Below are positions 1 through 7,291 of a stretch of 18,937 nt of DNA, piece by piece (the first letter of the stretch is position 1; each line of letters starts with the position of its first letter). The position numbers were made by a program, and so were the translations under genes. This DNA is from JABWBR01 sp036741235 (lineage in GTDB: Bacteria; Bacteroidota; Bacteroidia; Chitinophagales; Saprospiraceae): assembly GCA_036741235.1 (NCBI GenBank), contig DAINSQ010000095.1, forward strand, positions 1 through 18,937, given 5' to 3'. The notes below the pieces were generated by a model. That model was not told the DNA's origin and made no database searches. It saw only the letters and a program-made list of their open reading frames with translations.

Positions 1-697
1 AGTCGCGGGTTTCCGGGGTTTTGCGGTAGTAATGCGCCACGGTCCAAAATTCCCACAAAGCGACCAGATCGCTCAGGAATTTCAGCATGGGCTCATCGCT
101 ATTGTCGGCCGGCAGCCATCCGGCGAGCGCTTTTTGGCCTTGTACGCGACTAATGATGTTTTCGAGATATTGGCGTCCCTCGGGCCTAAGTCCCTCGCGG
201 GCGGCTTTTTCCTGGGCGGCCAGTTCCAGCGCGATGGCGGCCATTTGCAATTCATAATCGTCGGCGGGCATACCGCTGAAGCCATTGCGCAGGGCGTCGA
301 CCCTGGCGTCAATATCGGCCCACTCGCCGGCTTTGGCTAGTATGTCCGATTCTGGAATTTTCTTCAGTGCGCGGCGCGTAAAGAAGTCTTTTTTGAAGGC
401 AAAAATGATACGCTCTTTTTCTGCCGACAAGCGAAATGGTTTGCAATCAGTTTCAATACCAAAAATTCGCTCCAGAAAAGCGCTGAGATAGGGCGCCATA
501 TCGACGATAAGGCTCGATTTTTCAATGTCGGTCAGGCCGTCGCCTTTGGTATCCCTGTATGCCAGGAACCGGGAGCAGAGGTCGGGGTTTTTCGAGCGTA
601 CTTCCGCGAAGAAAATATCGTAAAGTTCGGCCAACTTTTCGGGGTGATACAAGTCGTGGAAGTTGAATCCAGGAAGATTAATCTCTAGTGATTGCAT
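1..697 (-). CDS. N-terminal part of a large protein, possibly a FAD-dependent oxidoreductase (cut by window edge)
   Basis: An uninterrupted minus-strand reading frame runs from an ATG at 697-695 to the window edge, giving 232 codons without a stop. It begins MQSLEINLPGFNFHDLYHPE and continues with a mostly helical, charged region (for example DMAPYLSAFLERIFGIE and ALWEFWTVAHYYRKTPETRD). There is no signal peptide, membrane segment or nucleotide-binding motif in the visible part. From memory, the pattern of a short lead, the FHDLY-P-KLAELY segment and the MAPYLSAFLERIF segment resembles the N-terminal region of very large (over 1000 residues) FAD/pyridine-nucleotide-disulfide oxidoreductases of Bacteroidota and Planctomycetes. 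That assignment is tentative because the catalytic domains lie outside the window. The gene is divergent from the MoxR gene across a 283-base spacer. That it is coding is fairly sure; its function is not. Confidence 0.6.
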   Translation of the reverse strand, partial: MQSLEINLPGFNFHDLYHPEKLAELYDIFFAEVRSKNPDLCSRFLAYRDTKGDGLTDIEKSSLIVDMAPYLSAFLERIFGIETDCKPFRLSAEKERIIFAFKKDFFTRRALKKIPESDILAKAGEWADIDARVDALRNGFSGMPADDYELQMAAIALELAAQEKAAREGLRPEGRQYLENIISRVQGQKALAGWLPADNSDEPMLKFLSDLVALWEFWTVAHYYRKTPETRD

Positions 698-980
698 GAC
701 AAGTTGTGTTGGACATGATTAACGAGCGCATGGCCATGGCTGGGTGTGTAATAGAACAGGGCGAATTTAATATGATAATGCCGGATCAGGAAATTATTTT
801 GCGTGGCAGGATACAGGGGGGGCTAGCGTCAGCTTACACAGGCCTGGGCGGCATTTTTATCCGGGATTTTGTTGAATGTCATAAATTTAACAATTCAAGC
901 CCTCAAATTGAAACAAAGCCTATCTTTGCAGCGTTTTCCCAAAGGCTATACCAAGTTAAATCATCCGGAAACAAGCATAA
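698..980. other. Divergent intergenic spacer between the partial gene and the MoxR gene
   Basis: This 283-base segment separates two divergently transcribed genes and should hold promoters for both. On the plus side a TATCTTTGCA motif is visible (listed separately). On the minus side no TAnnTTTG match was found in front of the ATG at 697. Short open frames that cross it on the plus strand (706-993, 869-1162) overlap the MoxR start in other frames and have no recognisable protein character. A small palindrome CATGGCCATG lies near 730-740. No RNA gene is recognised. Confidence 0.5.
921..928 (+). promoter_or_regulatory. Candidate Bacteroidota -7 promoter element for the MoxR gene
   Basis: TATCTTTG matches the Bacteroidota -7 consensus TAnnTTTG exactly and is followed by CA. 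It lies 52 bases before the MoxR start codon. No TTG was found at the usual 17-23 base distance upstream; one at 908-910 is too close. The promoter is therefore supported only by the -7 part. The same ten bases TATCTTTGCA occur in front of the crotonase gene on the other strand. Confidence 0.4.
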
Positions 981-1952
981 ATGGCACAACTAACTTACAA
1001 ATCAGACGTAGAAGCAGTAGACGCGCTCGCAGCCTCTTACAAAGAACTCAAACAGGAAATCGCAAAGGTGATCGTGGGTCAGGACGAAGTGGTCAAGGCC
1101 GTTATCATATCCCTGTTCAGCAATGGTCACAGCCTGCTGGTGGGCGTGCCCGGATTGGCTAAAACGCTGCTTGTGAGCACGATATCCGAGGTGCTCGACC
1201 TCGACTTCAAGCGCATCCAGTTTACGCCCGACCTGATGCCCTCTGACATTACCGGCTCGGAAATTCTCGATGAAGACCGCCATTTCAAGTTTAACCGCGG
1301 GCCTTTGTTTGCCAATATCGTGCTGGCCGACGAGATTAACCGTACGCCGCCCAAGACGCAGGCCGCACTGCTCGAAGCGATGCAGGAGCGCTCGGTGACG
1401 GTGAGCGGTGTGCGCCACGCGCTGCCTTCGCCGTTTTTTGTACTGGCTACCCAAAACCCCATCGAACAGGAAGGTACGTACCCCCTGCCCGAAGCGCAGC
1501 TCGACCGCTTTATGTTTAATGTGCCGCTCGATTATCCCTCTTATGAAGAGGAAATCGCGGTGGTAAAAGGCACCACGTCGGTCCAGGATTTCAAGCTGGA
1601 ACACGTGGTGACGGGCCCGCAAATCCTGTTTTTCCAGCAACTGATCCGCCGCATTCCAATTGCCGATAATGTGTTGGAATACGCCGTGATGCTGGCTACC
1701 AAAACGCGTCCCGGCACGGAAAAGGCTACGCAAAAGGTCAACGAATATATTTCCTGGGGCGCCGGCCCGCGCGCATCGCAGTACCTGGTGCTGGGCGCAA
1801 AATGCCACGCCGCGATTTCCGGCAAGTATTCTCCCGATATCGAAGATGTGCAGGCTATCGCCAATTATGTGCTGCGCCACCGCATTGTGCGCAATTATAA
1901 GGCCGAAGCCGAAGGTATTTCGGAGGAGAATATTATTGCGTCGTTGATGTGA
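981..1952 (+). CDS. MoxR family AAA+ ATPase
   Basis: This complete 323-residue protein is a MoxR-type AAA+ ATPase, a cytoplasmic chaperone-like ATPase that usually helps mature or activate partner protein complexes. Walker A is GVPGLAKT at residues 55-62, Walker B is IVLADEIN at 113-120, sensor 1 is ATQNP at 156-160, and the EAQLDRF arginine-finger region is near 171-177. The C-terminal lid domain is present up to the final IIASLM, so the length is normal for the family. The ATG at 981 gives a standard N-terminus with the IVGQDEVV box at 31-38. MoxR genes are typically followed by DUF58 and von Willebrand factor A-domain (VWA) genes. Here the next gene is a nitroreductase 153 bases away, so this copy is isolated and its client cannot be told from the neighbourhood. 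Family assignment is very secure; the cellular role is open. Confidence 0.95.
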   Translation: MAQLTYKSDVEAVDALAASYKELKQEIAKVIVGQDEVVKAVIISLFSNGHSLLVGVPGLAKTLLVSTISEVLDLDFKRIQFTPDLMPSDITGSEILDEDRHFKFNRGPLFANIVLADEINRTPPKTQAALLEAMQERSVTVSGVRHALPSPFFVLATQNPIEQEGTYPLPEAQLDRFMFNVPLDYPSYEEEIAVVKGTTSVQDFKLEHVVTGPQILFFQQLIRRIPIADNVLEYAVMLATKTRPGTEKATQKVNEYISWGAGPRASQYLVLGAKCHAAISGKYSPDIEDVQAIANYVLRHRIVRNYKAEAEGISEENIIASLM

Positions 1953-2053
1953 TTATGAGGGGTTATGAGGGGTTATGCGACTGAAAGGAGTCCCGTACTG
2001 ACCAAAGGGAAGTCGGGAAGGGGTTATGAGGGGTTATGAAAGATGATGAGGGG
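1953..2053 (+). repeat. TTATGAGGGG repeat array in the MoxR-nitroreductase spacer
   Basis: Perfect copies of the decamer TTATGAGGGG lie at 1953-1962, 1963-1972 and 2024-2033. Partial copies (TTATG or TGATGAGGGG) lie at 1973, 2034 and 2044-2053. The first copy begins directly after the MoxR stop codon. The two clusters are separated by about 50 unrelated bases. GGGG runs recur at a 10-base pitch. The same decamer occurs twice in tandem at the right end of the window (18917-18936), so it is a dispersed intergenic repeat and not a one-off duplication. A function is not evident. Confidence 0.85.
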
Positions 2054-2105
2054 AAGGATTCGTTACTAAAAGAGGTACACCGTAAGTACTCAATTTCATT
2101 TAACT

Positions 2106-2687
2106 ATGTCCATTCAACCGGAATTGCTGAACGAGCTCATCCGCAATCGGCGGGCGGTATTTCCGCCGGCTTATAACGGCCAACCGATAGCGCGCGACTT
2201 GATCGAGCAGGTATTGGAAAACGCCAACTGGGCGCCTACGCATAAACGTACGGAGCCCTGGCGTTTCAAAGTATTTACGGGCGGCGCCCTGGAGCGCCTT
2301 GGCGCGTATTTGGCGGATGCTTACAAGGCGGCGACCCCTGCCGATCAGTTTTCAGAAGTGAAGTACGGCAAGATGTACAAAAACCCGTCGCGCGCGGGGT
2401 GTGTAATCGCCATCTGCATGCGTCGCGACCCGGCGTTGAGCCTGCCTGAGTGGGAGGAAGTGGCAGCCGTGGCTTGTGCGGTGCAAAATATGTGGCTGAC
2501 CTGTACGGCTATGGGCATAGCCGCCTATTGGAGTACGCCGGGGTCTATTCTCAAAGCTGACGCTTTCCTGGGGCTTGAATCCGGCGAAAGTTGCCTGGGC
2601 TTGTTTTACATGGGGTATAGCGATGCGCCCGCGCCGGAAGGCACGCGTGGACCGGTGGCCGAAAAAACGCAGTGGATAGGGGAGTAA
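2106..2687 (+). CDS. Nitroreductase family protein (FMN-dependent oxidoreductase)
   Basis: This 193-residue protein has the single-domain nitroreductase fold. Family members are cytoplasmic, bind FMN, and transfer electrons from NAD(P)H to nitro compounds, quinones or other acceptors. The early basic RNRR motif (13-16) is the usual phosphate-binding part of the FMN site. WAPTHKRTEPWRF (42-54) is the typical second box. The VQNMWLTCTAMGI segment and the GLFYMGYSD segment near the C-terminus complete the pattern. The length is normal. The ATG at 2106 places the RNRR motif at the usual distance, and no better upstream start is present. The gene ends 9 bases before the stop codon of the convergent CHAT gene, with no visible terminator hairpin between them. 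The physiological substrate cannot be told. Confidence 0.93.
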   Translation: MSIQPELLNELIRNRRAVFPPAYNGQPIARDLIEQVLENANWAPTHKRTEPWRFKVFTGGALERLGAYLADAYKAATPADQFSEVKYGKMYKNPSRAGCVIAICMRRDPALSLPEWEEVAAVACAVQNMWLTCTAMGIAAYWSTPGSILKADAFLGLESGESCLGLFYMGYSDAPAPEGTRGPVAEKTQWIGE

Positions 2688-2696
2688 CCACCCCCA

Positions 2697-3668
2697 TTAA
2701 TGCCATTCTACCCGCTTGCCGTCTTTATAAAGAATAAAACGGTCTTCGGGTTCGCCGTAGGCGAGCGCCTGGTTTATCCCCATATCGGTAGCATCTTCGA
2801 TGTCTTCTCCCTGTGCGATGCCGAAATAAAAACCCGTTGCAAACGCAATGGCTGCTTCATCTTTTACACTCCAACTGGTACCTACCACATAAGGAACGAT
2901 ATCTGCAAGCGCCTTGGCCTGCGCGTCGGAATAGCAAGAGTTAAAGACTACGGCTTTAATAGGCACCTCCTGGCGTTTTACCATGCTGCGAAAAATGCGT
3001 TCAATCACATTGGTGGCCACAAAAAGCGGGTTGCGCTTATTTTCGTCGTATAGAATAATGCCGGTATTGTCCTGGGGGATGTGCGTCTCGTCAACATCGA
3101 GGCCGCGGCTTAGTATGGCTTGAACTTCTGAATTGTTTTTATCGCCGTGGCCGGAAAAATGGACGATATTGGGTTTTTCCAAAAAGATAAACTCCTGAAA
3201 TTCGGAGAGGGTAACGGCCTTTTTAGTTCTGAGGCGAAATTTGGCGTAGTTGGGACTATCCTGAAGCCGGCCGGAGATACGAGCTTGTTCCTTTTCCAAT
3301 TGCAATTCTGCGGTATTTGAAGGATTGGAGGTCAGAAACAAAATTGTCGTAGTATCGGTGGCGGGTTGGTTAGCGGGGGGCTGATGTTTATTACCTCCAT
3401 TATCATTATCTCTGCCATTGTCAGGGAAAATCTCCTCCAGTTGTTGAAGCAGGGCGTAGGTAATGGCGTTGCGCTCGCGGTTATAGTCGGCAGCGCTGAC
3501 CATGCCGAGCCTGTTGGAGCGTTCGTTGGTTTGGAAGCGTCCCGACTGGTTGGCTACGGCGTTGTATAGGTCGTTATCTCCTTTATTTTGGAGGTAAGCC
3601 AGCAATTCTTTGATGGCTATTTCAATTTTACCGTTGGCGATGAGGTTGCGAATATCTGATGCAGTCAT
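2697..3668 (-). CDS. EAD11-CHAT domain caspase-like protease
   Basis: This is a two-domain protein of 323 residues. Residues 1-82 match effector-associated domain 11 (EAD11), with IRNLIANGKIEIAIKELL at 6-23, the SGRF segment at 42-45, the NERSNRLGMVS segment at 48-58 and DYNRERNAITYALL at 61-74. A low-complexity Asn/Asp/Gly/Gln/Pro linker spans about 83-107. Residues 108-323 are a CHAT (caspase HetF associated with TPRs) domain. Its histidine box is HFSGHGD (170-176, catalytic His174) and its cysteine box is VFNSCYS (241-247, catalytic Cys245), so both catalytic residues are intact. EADs are death-like adaptor domains that pair with the same EAD type on other proteins of predicted conflict or programmed-cell-death systems. 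No second EAD11 protein is seen in this window. The start lies 27 bases after the mutase stop, so the genes may be co-transcribed. The substrate is unknown. Confidence is high for CHAT and good for EAD11. Confidence 0.9.
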   Translation of the reverse strand: MTASDIRNLIANGKIEIAIKELLAYLQNKGDNDLYNAVANQSGRFQTNERSNRLGMVSAADYNRERNAITYALLQQLEEIFPDNGRDNDNGGNKHQPPANQPATDTTTILFLTSNPSNTAELQLEKEQARISGRLQDSPNYAKFRLRTKKAVTLSEFQEFIFLEKPNIVHFSGHGDKNNSEVQAILSRGLDVDETHIPQDNTGIILYDENKRNPLFVATNVIERIFRSMVKRQEVPIKAVVFNSCYSDAQAKALADIVPYVVGTSWSVKDEAAIAFATGFYFGIAQGEDIEDATDMGINQALAYGEPEDRFILYKDGKRVEWH

Positions 3669-3695
3669 AAATGGGTAGTTTCAATGGGTTTATTA

Positions 3696-5840
3696 TTATT
3701 GTGATTGAACGGCAGCGATCAGTGTTTCGAGGATTTGGTGCGCTGCTTTGGCGATGCGCGTGCCGGGGCCGAAAACGCCGGCTACGCCTTTTTCGTAGAG
3801 GAAATCGTAATCCTGTGCGGGGATAATGCCGCCCACGACCACCAGAATATCCTGCCTGCCCAGTTTGGCCAGTTCGTTGATGGTATCGGGCACCAGGGTT
3901 TTGTGGCCGGCTGCCAATGAAGAGATGCCCAGCACGTGCACGTCGCTTTCGGCGGCCTGGCGTGCGGCTTCGGCGGGGGTTTGAAACAGCGGGCCGATAT
4001 CTACGTCGAAGCCGAGGTCGGCAAAGCTGGTAGCGATGATTTTTGCGCCGCGGTCGTGGCCGTCCTGGCCGAGTTTAGCTACCATGATACGGGGTCTGCG
4101 GCCTTCGAGCCGGGCGAAGCGGTCGGCCAGTTCGCAGGCGTCGCGGAATTCCTGGTCGCTGCTGATTTCGCCGGCGTAGACGCCGCTGACAGCCTTGGTA
4201 GTGGCGGTAAATCGGCCGAAGTGGCGCTCCATGGCGTAGGAAATCTCGCCGAGGGTGGCGCGGAGGCGGGCGCAGGTCACCGCCAGTTCGAGCAGATTGC
4301 CCTGGCCGGTTTTGGCGCAAAGGTACAATGCTTCGAGGGCTTTCTGAACGGCCTGCTCGTCGCGTTGCTTTTTCACGTCATTGATGCGAGTTATTTGTTC
4401 TTCGCGTACGGCGGCGTTGTCGACTTCGAGAATATCAATTTTAGAATGTTCTTCAACTTCGAATGCATTGACGCCCACGATGCGGTCTTTGCCGCTGTCG
4501 ATGCGCGCCTGTTTGCGGGCTGCGGCCTCTTCGATGCGAAGTTTGGGGAGTCCTTCTTCGATGGCTTTGGCCATACCGCCCAGGGCCTCTACTTCTTCGA
4601 TATGTTTCCATGCGCGATCGACGAGTTGTGCCGTGAGGTATTCCATATAATAGGAACCGGCCCAGGGATCGACGGCGCGGGTGATATCTGTTTCTTCCTG
4701 GAGATACAACTGGGTATCGCGGGCGATTTTTGCCGAAAAATCGGTAGGCAGGGCGATGGCTTCGTCGAGGGCGTTGGTGTGGAGGCTTTGGGTACCTCCC
4801 AGCGCGGCGGCCAGCGCTTCGATACAGGTGCGGGCCACGTTGTTGAAGGGGTCTTGTTCGGTGAGGCTCCAACCCGAGGGTTGGCAGTGCGTGCGCAGGG
4901 CCATCGATTTGGGGTCTTTGGGTTGGAACGATTTGACGATTTTCGACCACAACAACCTGCCGGCGCGCATTTTGGCGATTTCCATAAAATGGTTCATGCC
5001 GATGGCCCAGAAGAAAGAGAGGCGGGGCGCAAAATCGTCAATGTCGAGGCCGGCGGCTATGCCCGCGCGCAGGTATTCCAATCCGTCGGCCAGCGTATAT
5101 GCCAGTTCGATGTCGGCAGGGGCGCCGGCTTCGTGCATATGGTAACCGCTGATACTGATAGAGTTGAACTTGGGCATGTGCCTGGCCGTGTAGGCAAAAA
5201 TATCGGCAATGATGCGCATACTGGGCCCCGGCGGGTAGATATAAGTATTGCGCACCATGAATTCTTTGAGGATATCGTTCTGGATGGTGCCGGTGAGTTG
5301 AGCGGGCTTAACACCCTGTTCTTCAGCCGCAACGATATAAAAGGCCATAATGGGGATAACGGCGCCGTTCATGGTCATCGACACCGACATTTCGCCCAGG
5401 GGGATCTGGTCGAACAGGATTTTCATATCCTCGACGGTATCAATAGCCACGCCGGCTTTACCCACATCGCCGCGCACGCGTTCGTGGTCGCTGTCGTAAC
5501 CCCGGTGAGTGGCCAGGTCAAAAGCCACGGACAAGCCTTTCTGGCCCTGGGCCAGGTTGCGGCGATAAAAAGCGTTGCTCTCGCGGGCGGTAGAAAAACC
5601 CGCGTATTGCCGGATAGTCCAGGGGCGAACAACATACATAGAACTATAAGGCCCCCGCAGGAATGGCGGAATGCCGGCGGCGTAGTGATGTAAGCGCTTG
5701 TCGCCGGATTGTTCGGGGGGATAAACGCCAAAAATGGATATCCCCTCGGCTGTCGTCCACGATTGCGGATGTTGGGCGGCGTGGATGAGGTTGTCGAGTC
5801 GTTGTCGTAACGGCCATTTATTGAAATCAGGACGAGCCAT
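3696..5840 (-). CDS. scpA: Methylmalonyl-CoA mutase, catalytic (large) chain
   Basis: This 714-residue enzyme is the adenosylcobalamin-dependent methylmalonyl-CoA mutase, which interconverts (R)-methylmalonyl-CoA and succinyl-CoA in propionate metabolism. The N-terminal barrel carries the typical RQYAGFSTARESNAFYRRN stretch, followed by AFDLATHRGYDSDHERVRGD and SVSMTMNGAV. The C-terminal B12-binding domain has the DxHxxG motif at 593-598 (Asp593, His595 as lower cobalt ligand, Gly598) and a GGIIP segment near 670-674. The length equals E. coli ScpA and the MutB chain of heterodimeric enzymes. No MutA-like small chain, epimerase or MeaB/ArgK GTPase adjoins it. The upstream neighbour is the AlgX-like gene (63-base gap) and the downstream one is the CHAT gene. 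Whether it works as a homodimer or pairs with a distant MutA cannot be decided here. Confidence 0.97.
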   Translation of the reverse strand: MARPDFNKWPLRQRLDNLIHAAQHPQSWTTAEGISIFGVYPPEQSGDKRLHHYAAGIPPFLRGPYSSMYVVRPWTIRQYAGFSTARESNAFYRRNLAQGQKGLSVAFDLATHRGYDSDHERVRGDVGKAGVAIDTVEDMKILFDQIPLGEMSVSMTMNGAVIPIMAFYIVAAEEQGVKPAQLTGTIQNDILKEFMVRNTYIYPPGPSMRIIADIFAYTARHMPKFNSISISGYHMHEAGAPADIELAYTLADGLEYLRAGIAAGLDIDDFAPRLSFFWAIGMNHFMEIAKMRAGRLLWSKIVKSFQPKDPKSMALRTHCQPSGWSLTEQDPFNNVARTCIEALAAALGGTQSLHTNALDEAIALPTDFSAKIARDTQLYLQEETDITRAVDPWAGSYYMEYLTAQLVDRAWKHIEEVEALGGMAKAIEEGLPKLRIEEAAARKQARIDSGKDRIVGVNAFEVEEHSKIDILEVDNAAVREEQITRINDVKKQRDEQAVQKALEALYLCAKTGQGNLLELAVTCARLRATLGEISYAMERHFGRFTATTKAVSGVYAGEISSDQEFRDACELADRFARLEGRRPRIMVAKLGQDGHDRGAKIIATSFADLGFDVDIGPLFQTPAEAARQAAESDVHVLGISSLAAGHKTLVPDTINELAKLGRQDILVVVGGIIPAQDYDFLYEKGVAGVFGPGTRIAKAAHQILETLIAAVQSQ

Positions 5841-5903
5841 AACGGTTATTTCATATTTAGCCCCAAAATAATGACATTTTCGGAATCTTTTTACCCTGAA
5901 GAT

Positions 5904-7286
5904 TTAATATGCGCTAATCGCGACTGTGGCTTTCAAGTCGGCGCCGCTTTTCAAGGTTAGCCATTTCAGTTTTTTTGTCTCGTATTCGAGGTATATGATG
6001 GTTGTGGGCGGTTGGAGGTCGTAGGTCACATCTTCATCGCCATAGGTGACGATGAGTTGATCAGGGGTTGATACATTGATATCCAGTTGTAAAATCGGGT
6101 ATATATTTTCAGGCAGGTATTGTTTTTCAATAAAACCTGCTAATTGATGAAGGGGGACACCGGGAATCCGGTCTATTTGCTGCAATTGACCAATGTGTTT
6201 CTTCCAGTAATGCTGTATCACCTGGCTGTCATTGCGGGGTTTGTCGCCAAAAAAAGCGCGTTCGACGAGTTCATTTACAACGAGTTGAGGTTTCCAGGAG
6301 GCGATGAAATAGCTGTGGAAGCCTTGCCATTTCCACCAGAAAGCGGTTTCGTTGTAATGTTCTGCAAAAAGCGGGATAAGGTCTTTAAGAAAAGAGTCGT
6401 GTTCAAAATAGACGCGTTGCTTTGCGGCTTTTGGATTTGCCCTCAGATAGGAGCCTGGTTCTGGCATCAGGCTATCGAGCACTTGTGCGCTACTGTTGAT
6501 GGGGAGCAGCTGGTTAACGATTTTGCCGCTGTCGGCGTCCATCAGCGCCAGGCGGGCCAGGTCGCCGGAGGGTTTTCGCACTGGGTTTATTTTGCAATCG
6601 GATAATGACAGCGGCCTTTGTCTGAAAGGCGCAGGCAGGTTATTCATTACGCATTGATAGCCGGTAAAACCGCCGAGTTCGTTCCAGTGAGTATCGTCGG
6701 GAAAGTAGAGGATACCCTTGCTTTTGCTATTGCGCAGGCAATCGCGGAGATCTATCCAGTAAATATCCGGCAAAGCGGCTTTTAATTGGTCTAATATACC
6801 GGGGCCCTGGTAGACGTAGCGGTCGGGAAGGTATTCGGGGTAAATGGTTTCTTTGTTGGGGGCCGCAACAAGTACGTAAGAGATGCCCTGGTCGGTGGTC
6901 CATTCATGGCGTTGTTGGAACAGGAGCCTCCACAATTTGAGTTGCATGGGCGTCAGGTGTTGTACGCCCATCGACTGGTGGATGCTGTTGCGTCCTTTTA
7001 TCTCTTCCCGCAGAAAAATCCAGCCGTTTTTGCCTTTTTCAATTTTATGGGTTAATGGCGCATTGAGATAATTCCATTTGGCGAATGCCAAAGTAGTCAG
7101 CAACGGGTGTTTTTGTTGAGTCAGCGATTTGGTCAGCGCGGCTTCATATGCCGTAGTCATCTCAGCAGGGTAGTATTCGGGTGTTGAAAAGTGGTAGTTA
7201 TCAGCCGGTTTGGCAATATAAAGCCAGGCGCCGTAGGCTAGTATGCTGCAAAAGAGGACTATAAAGGCGTATGTTGACCAGCGCAT
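5904..7286 (-). CDS. AlgX/AlgJ-like SGNH-hydrolase-fold O-acetyltransferase
   Basis: This 460-residue protein has one N-terminal hydrophobic segment (about residues 5-23), placing the rest outside the inner membrane. The SGNH-like AlgX/AlgJ domain shows the GKNGWIF opening (85-91), VLVAAPNKETIYPEYLP (138-154), the Asp-Thr-His-Trp box DDTHW at 197-201 (Asp198, His200) and HDSF at 296-299 with the likely nucleophile Ser298. A complete Ser-His-Asp set is therefore visible. Family members receive acetyl groups from an MBOAT membrane protein and place them on a polysaccharide such as alginate. The MBOAT gene ends 5 bases upstream, so the two form one cassette. The C-terminal 100 or so residues look beta-rich and are not assigned to a named domain. 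The polymer acetylated is unknown because no glycosyltransferase or polysaccharide synthase is nearby. Confidence 0.88.
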   Translation of the reverse strand: MRWSTYAFIVLFCSILAYGAWLYIAKPADNYHFSTPEYYPAEMTTAYEAALTKSLTQQKHPLLTTLAFAKWNYLNAPLTHKIEKGKNGWIFLREEIKGRNSIHQSMGVQHLTPMQLKLWRLLFQQRHEWTTDQGISYVLVAAPNKETIYPEYLPDRYVYQGPGILDQLKAALPDIYWIDLRDCLRNSKSKGILYFPDDTHWNELGGFTGYQCVMNNLPAPFRQRPLSLSDCKINPVRKPSGDLARLALMDADSGKIVNQLLPINSSAQVLDSLMPEPGSYLRANPKAAKQRVYFEHDSFLKDLIPLFAEHYNETAFWWKWQGFHSYFIASWKPQLVVNELVERAFFGDKPRNDSQVIQHYWKKHIGQLQQIDRIPGVPLHQLAGFIEKQYLPENIYPILQLDINVSTPDQLIVTYGDEDVTYDLQPPTTIIYLEYETKKLKWLTLKSGADLKATVAISAY

Positions 7287-7291
7287 ATTGT

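Noticed and set aside
706..993. Small plus-strand frames in the divergent spacer
   Set aside because: They run into the MoxR gene in other frames and have no protein-like character or promoter of their own.
1002..1880. Open frame of 292 codons on the minus strand
   Set aside because: It is antisense to the MoxR gene, with a His/Arg-rich composition and no domain.
1991..2018. Hairpin TCCCG/CGGGA between MoxR and nitroreductase
   Set aside because: The stem is only five bases with an 18-base loop, too weak to call a terminator.
2688..2696. Bidirectional terminator between the convergent nitroreductase and CHAT genes
   Set aside because: The gap is 9 bases and no stem-loop can be drawn across the stop codons.
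3936..5693. Open frame of 585 codons on the plus strand
   Set aside because: It is antisense to the methylmalonyl-CoA mutase gene, has no recognisable domain and a glycine/phenylalanine-rich composition typical of an antisense shadow.
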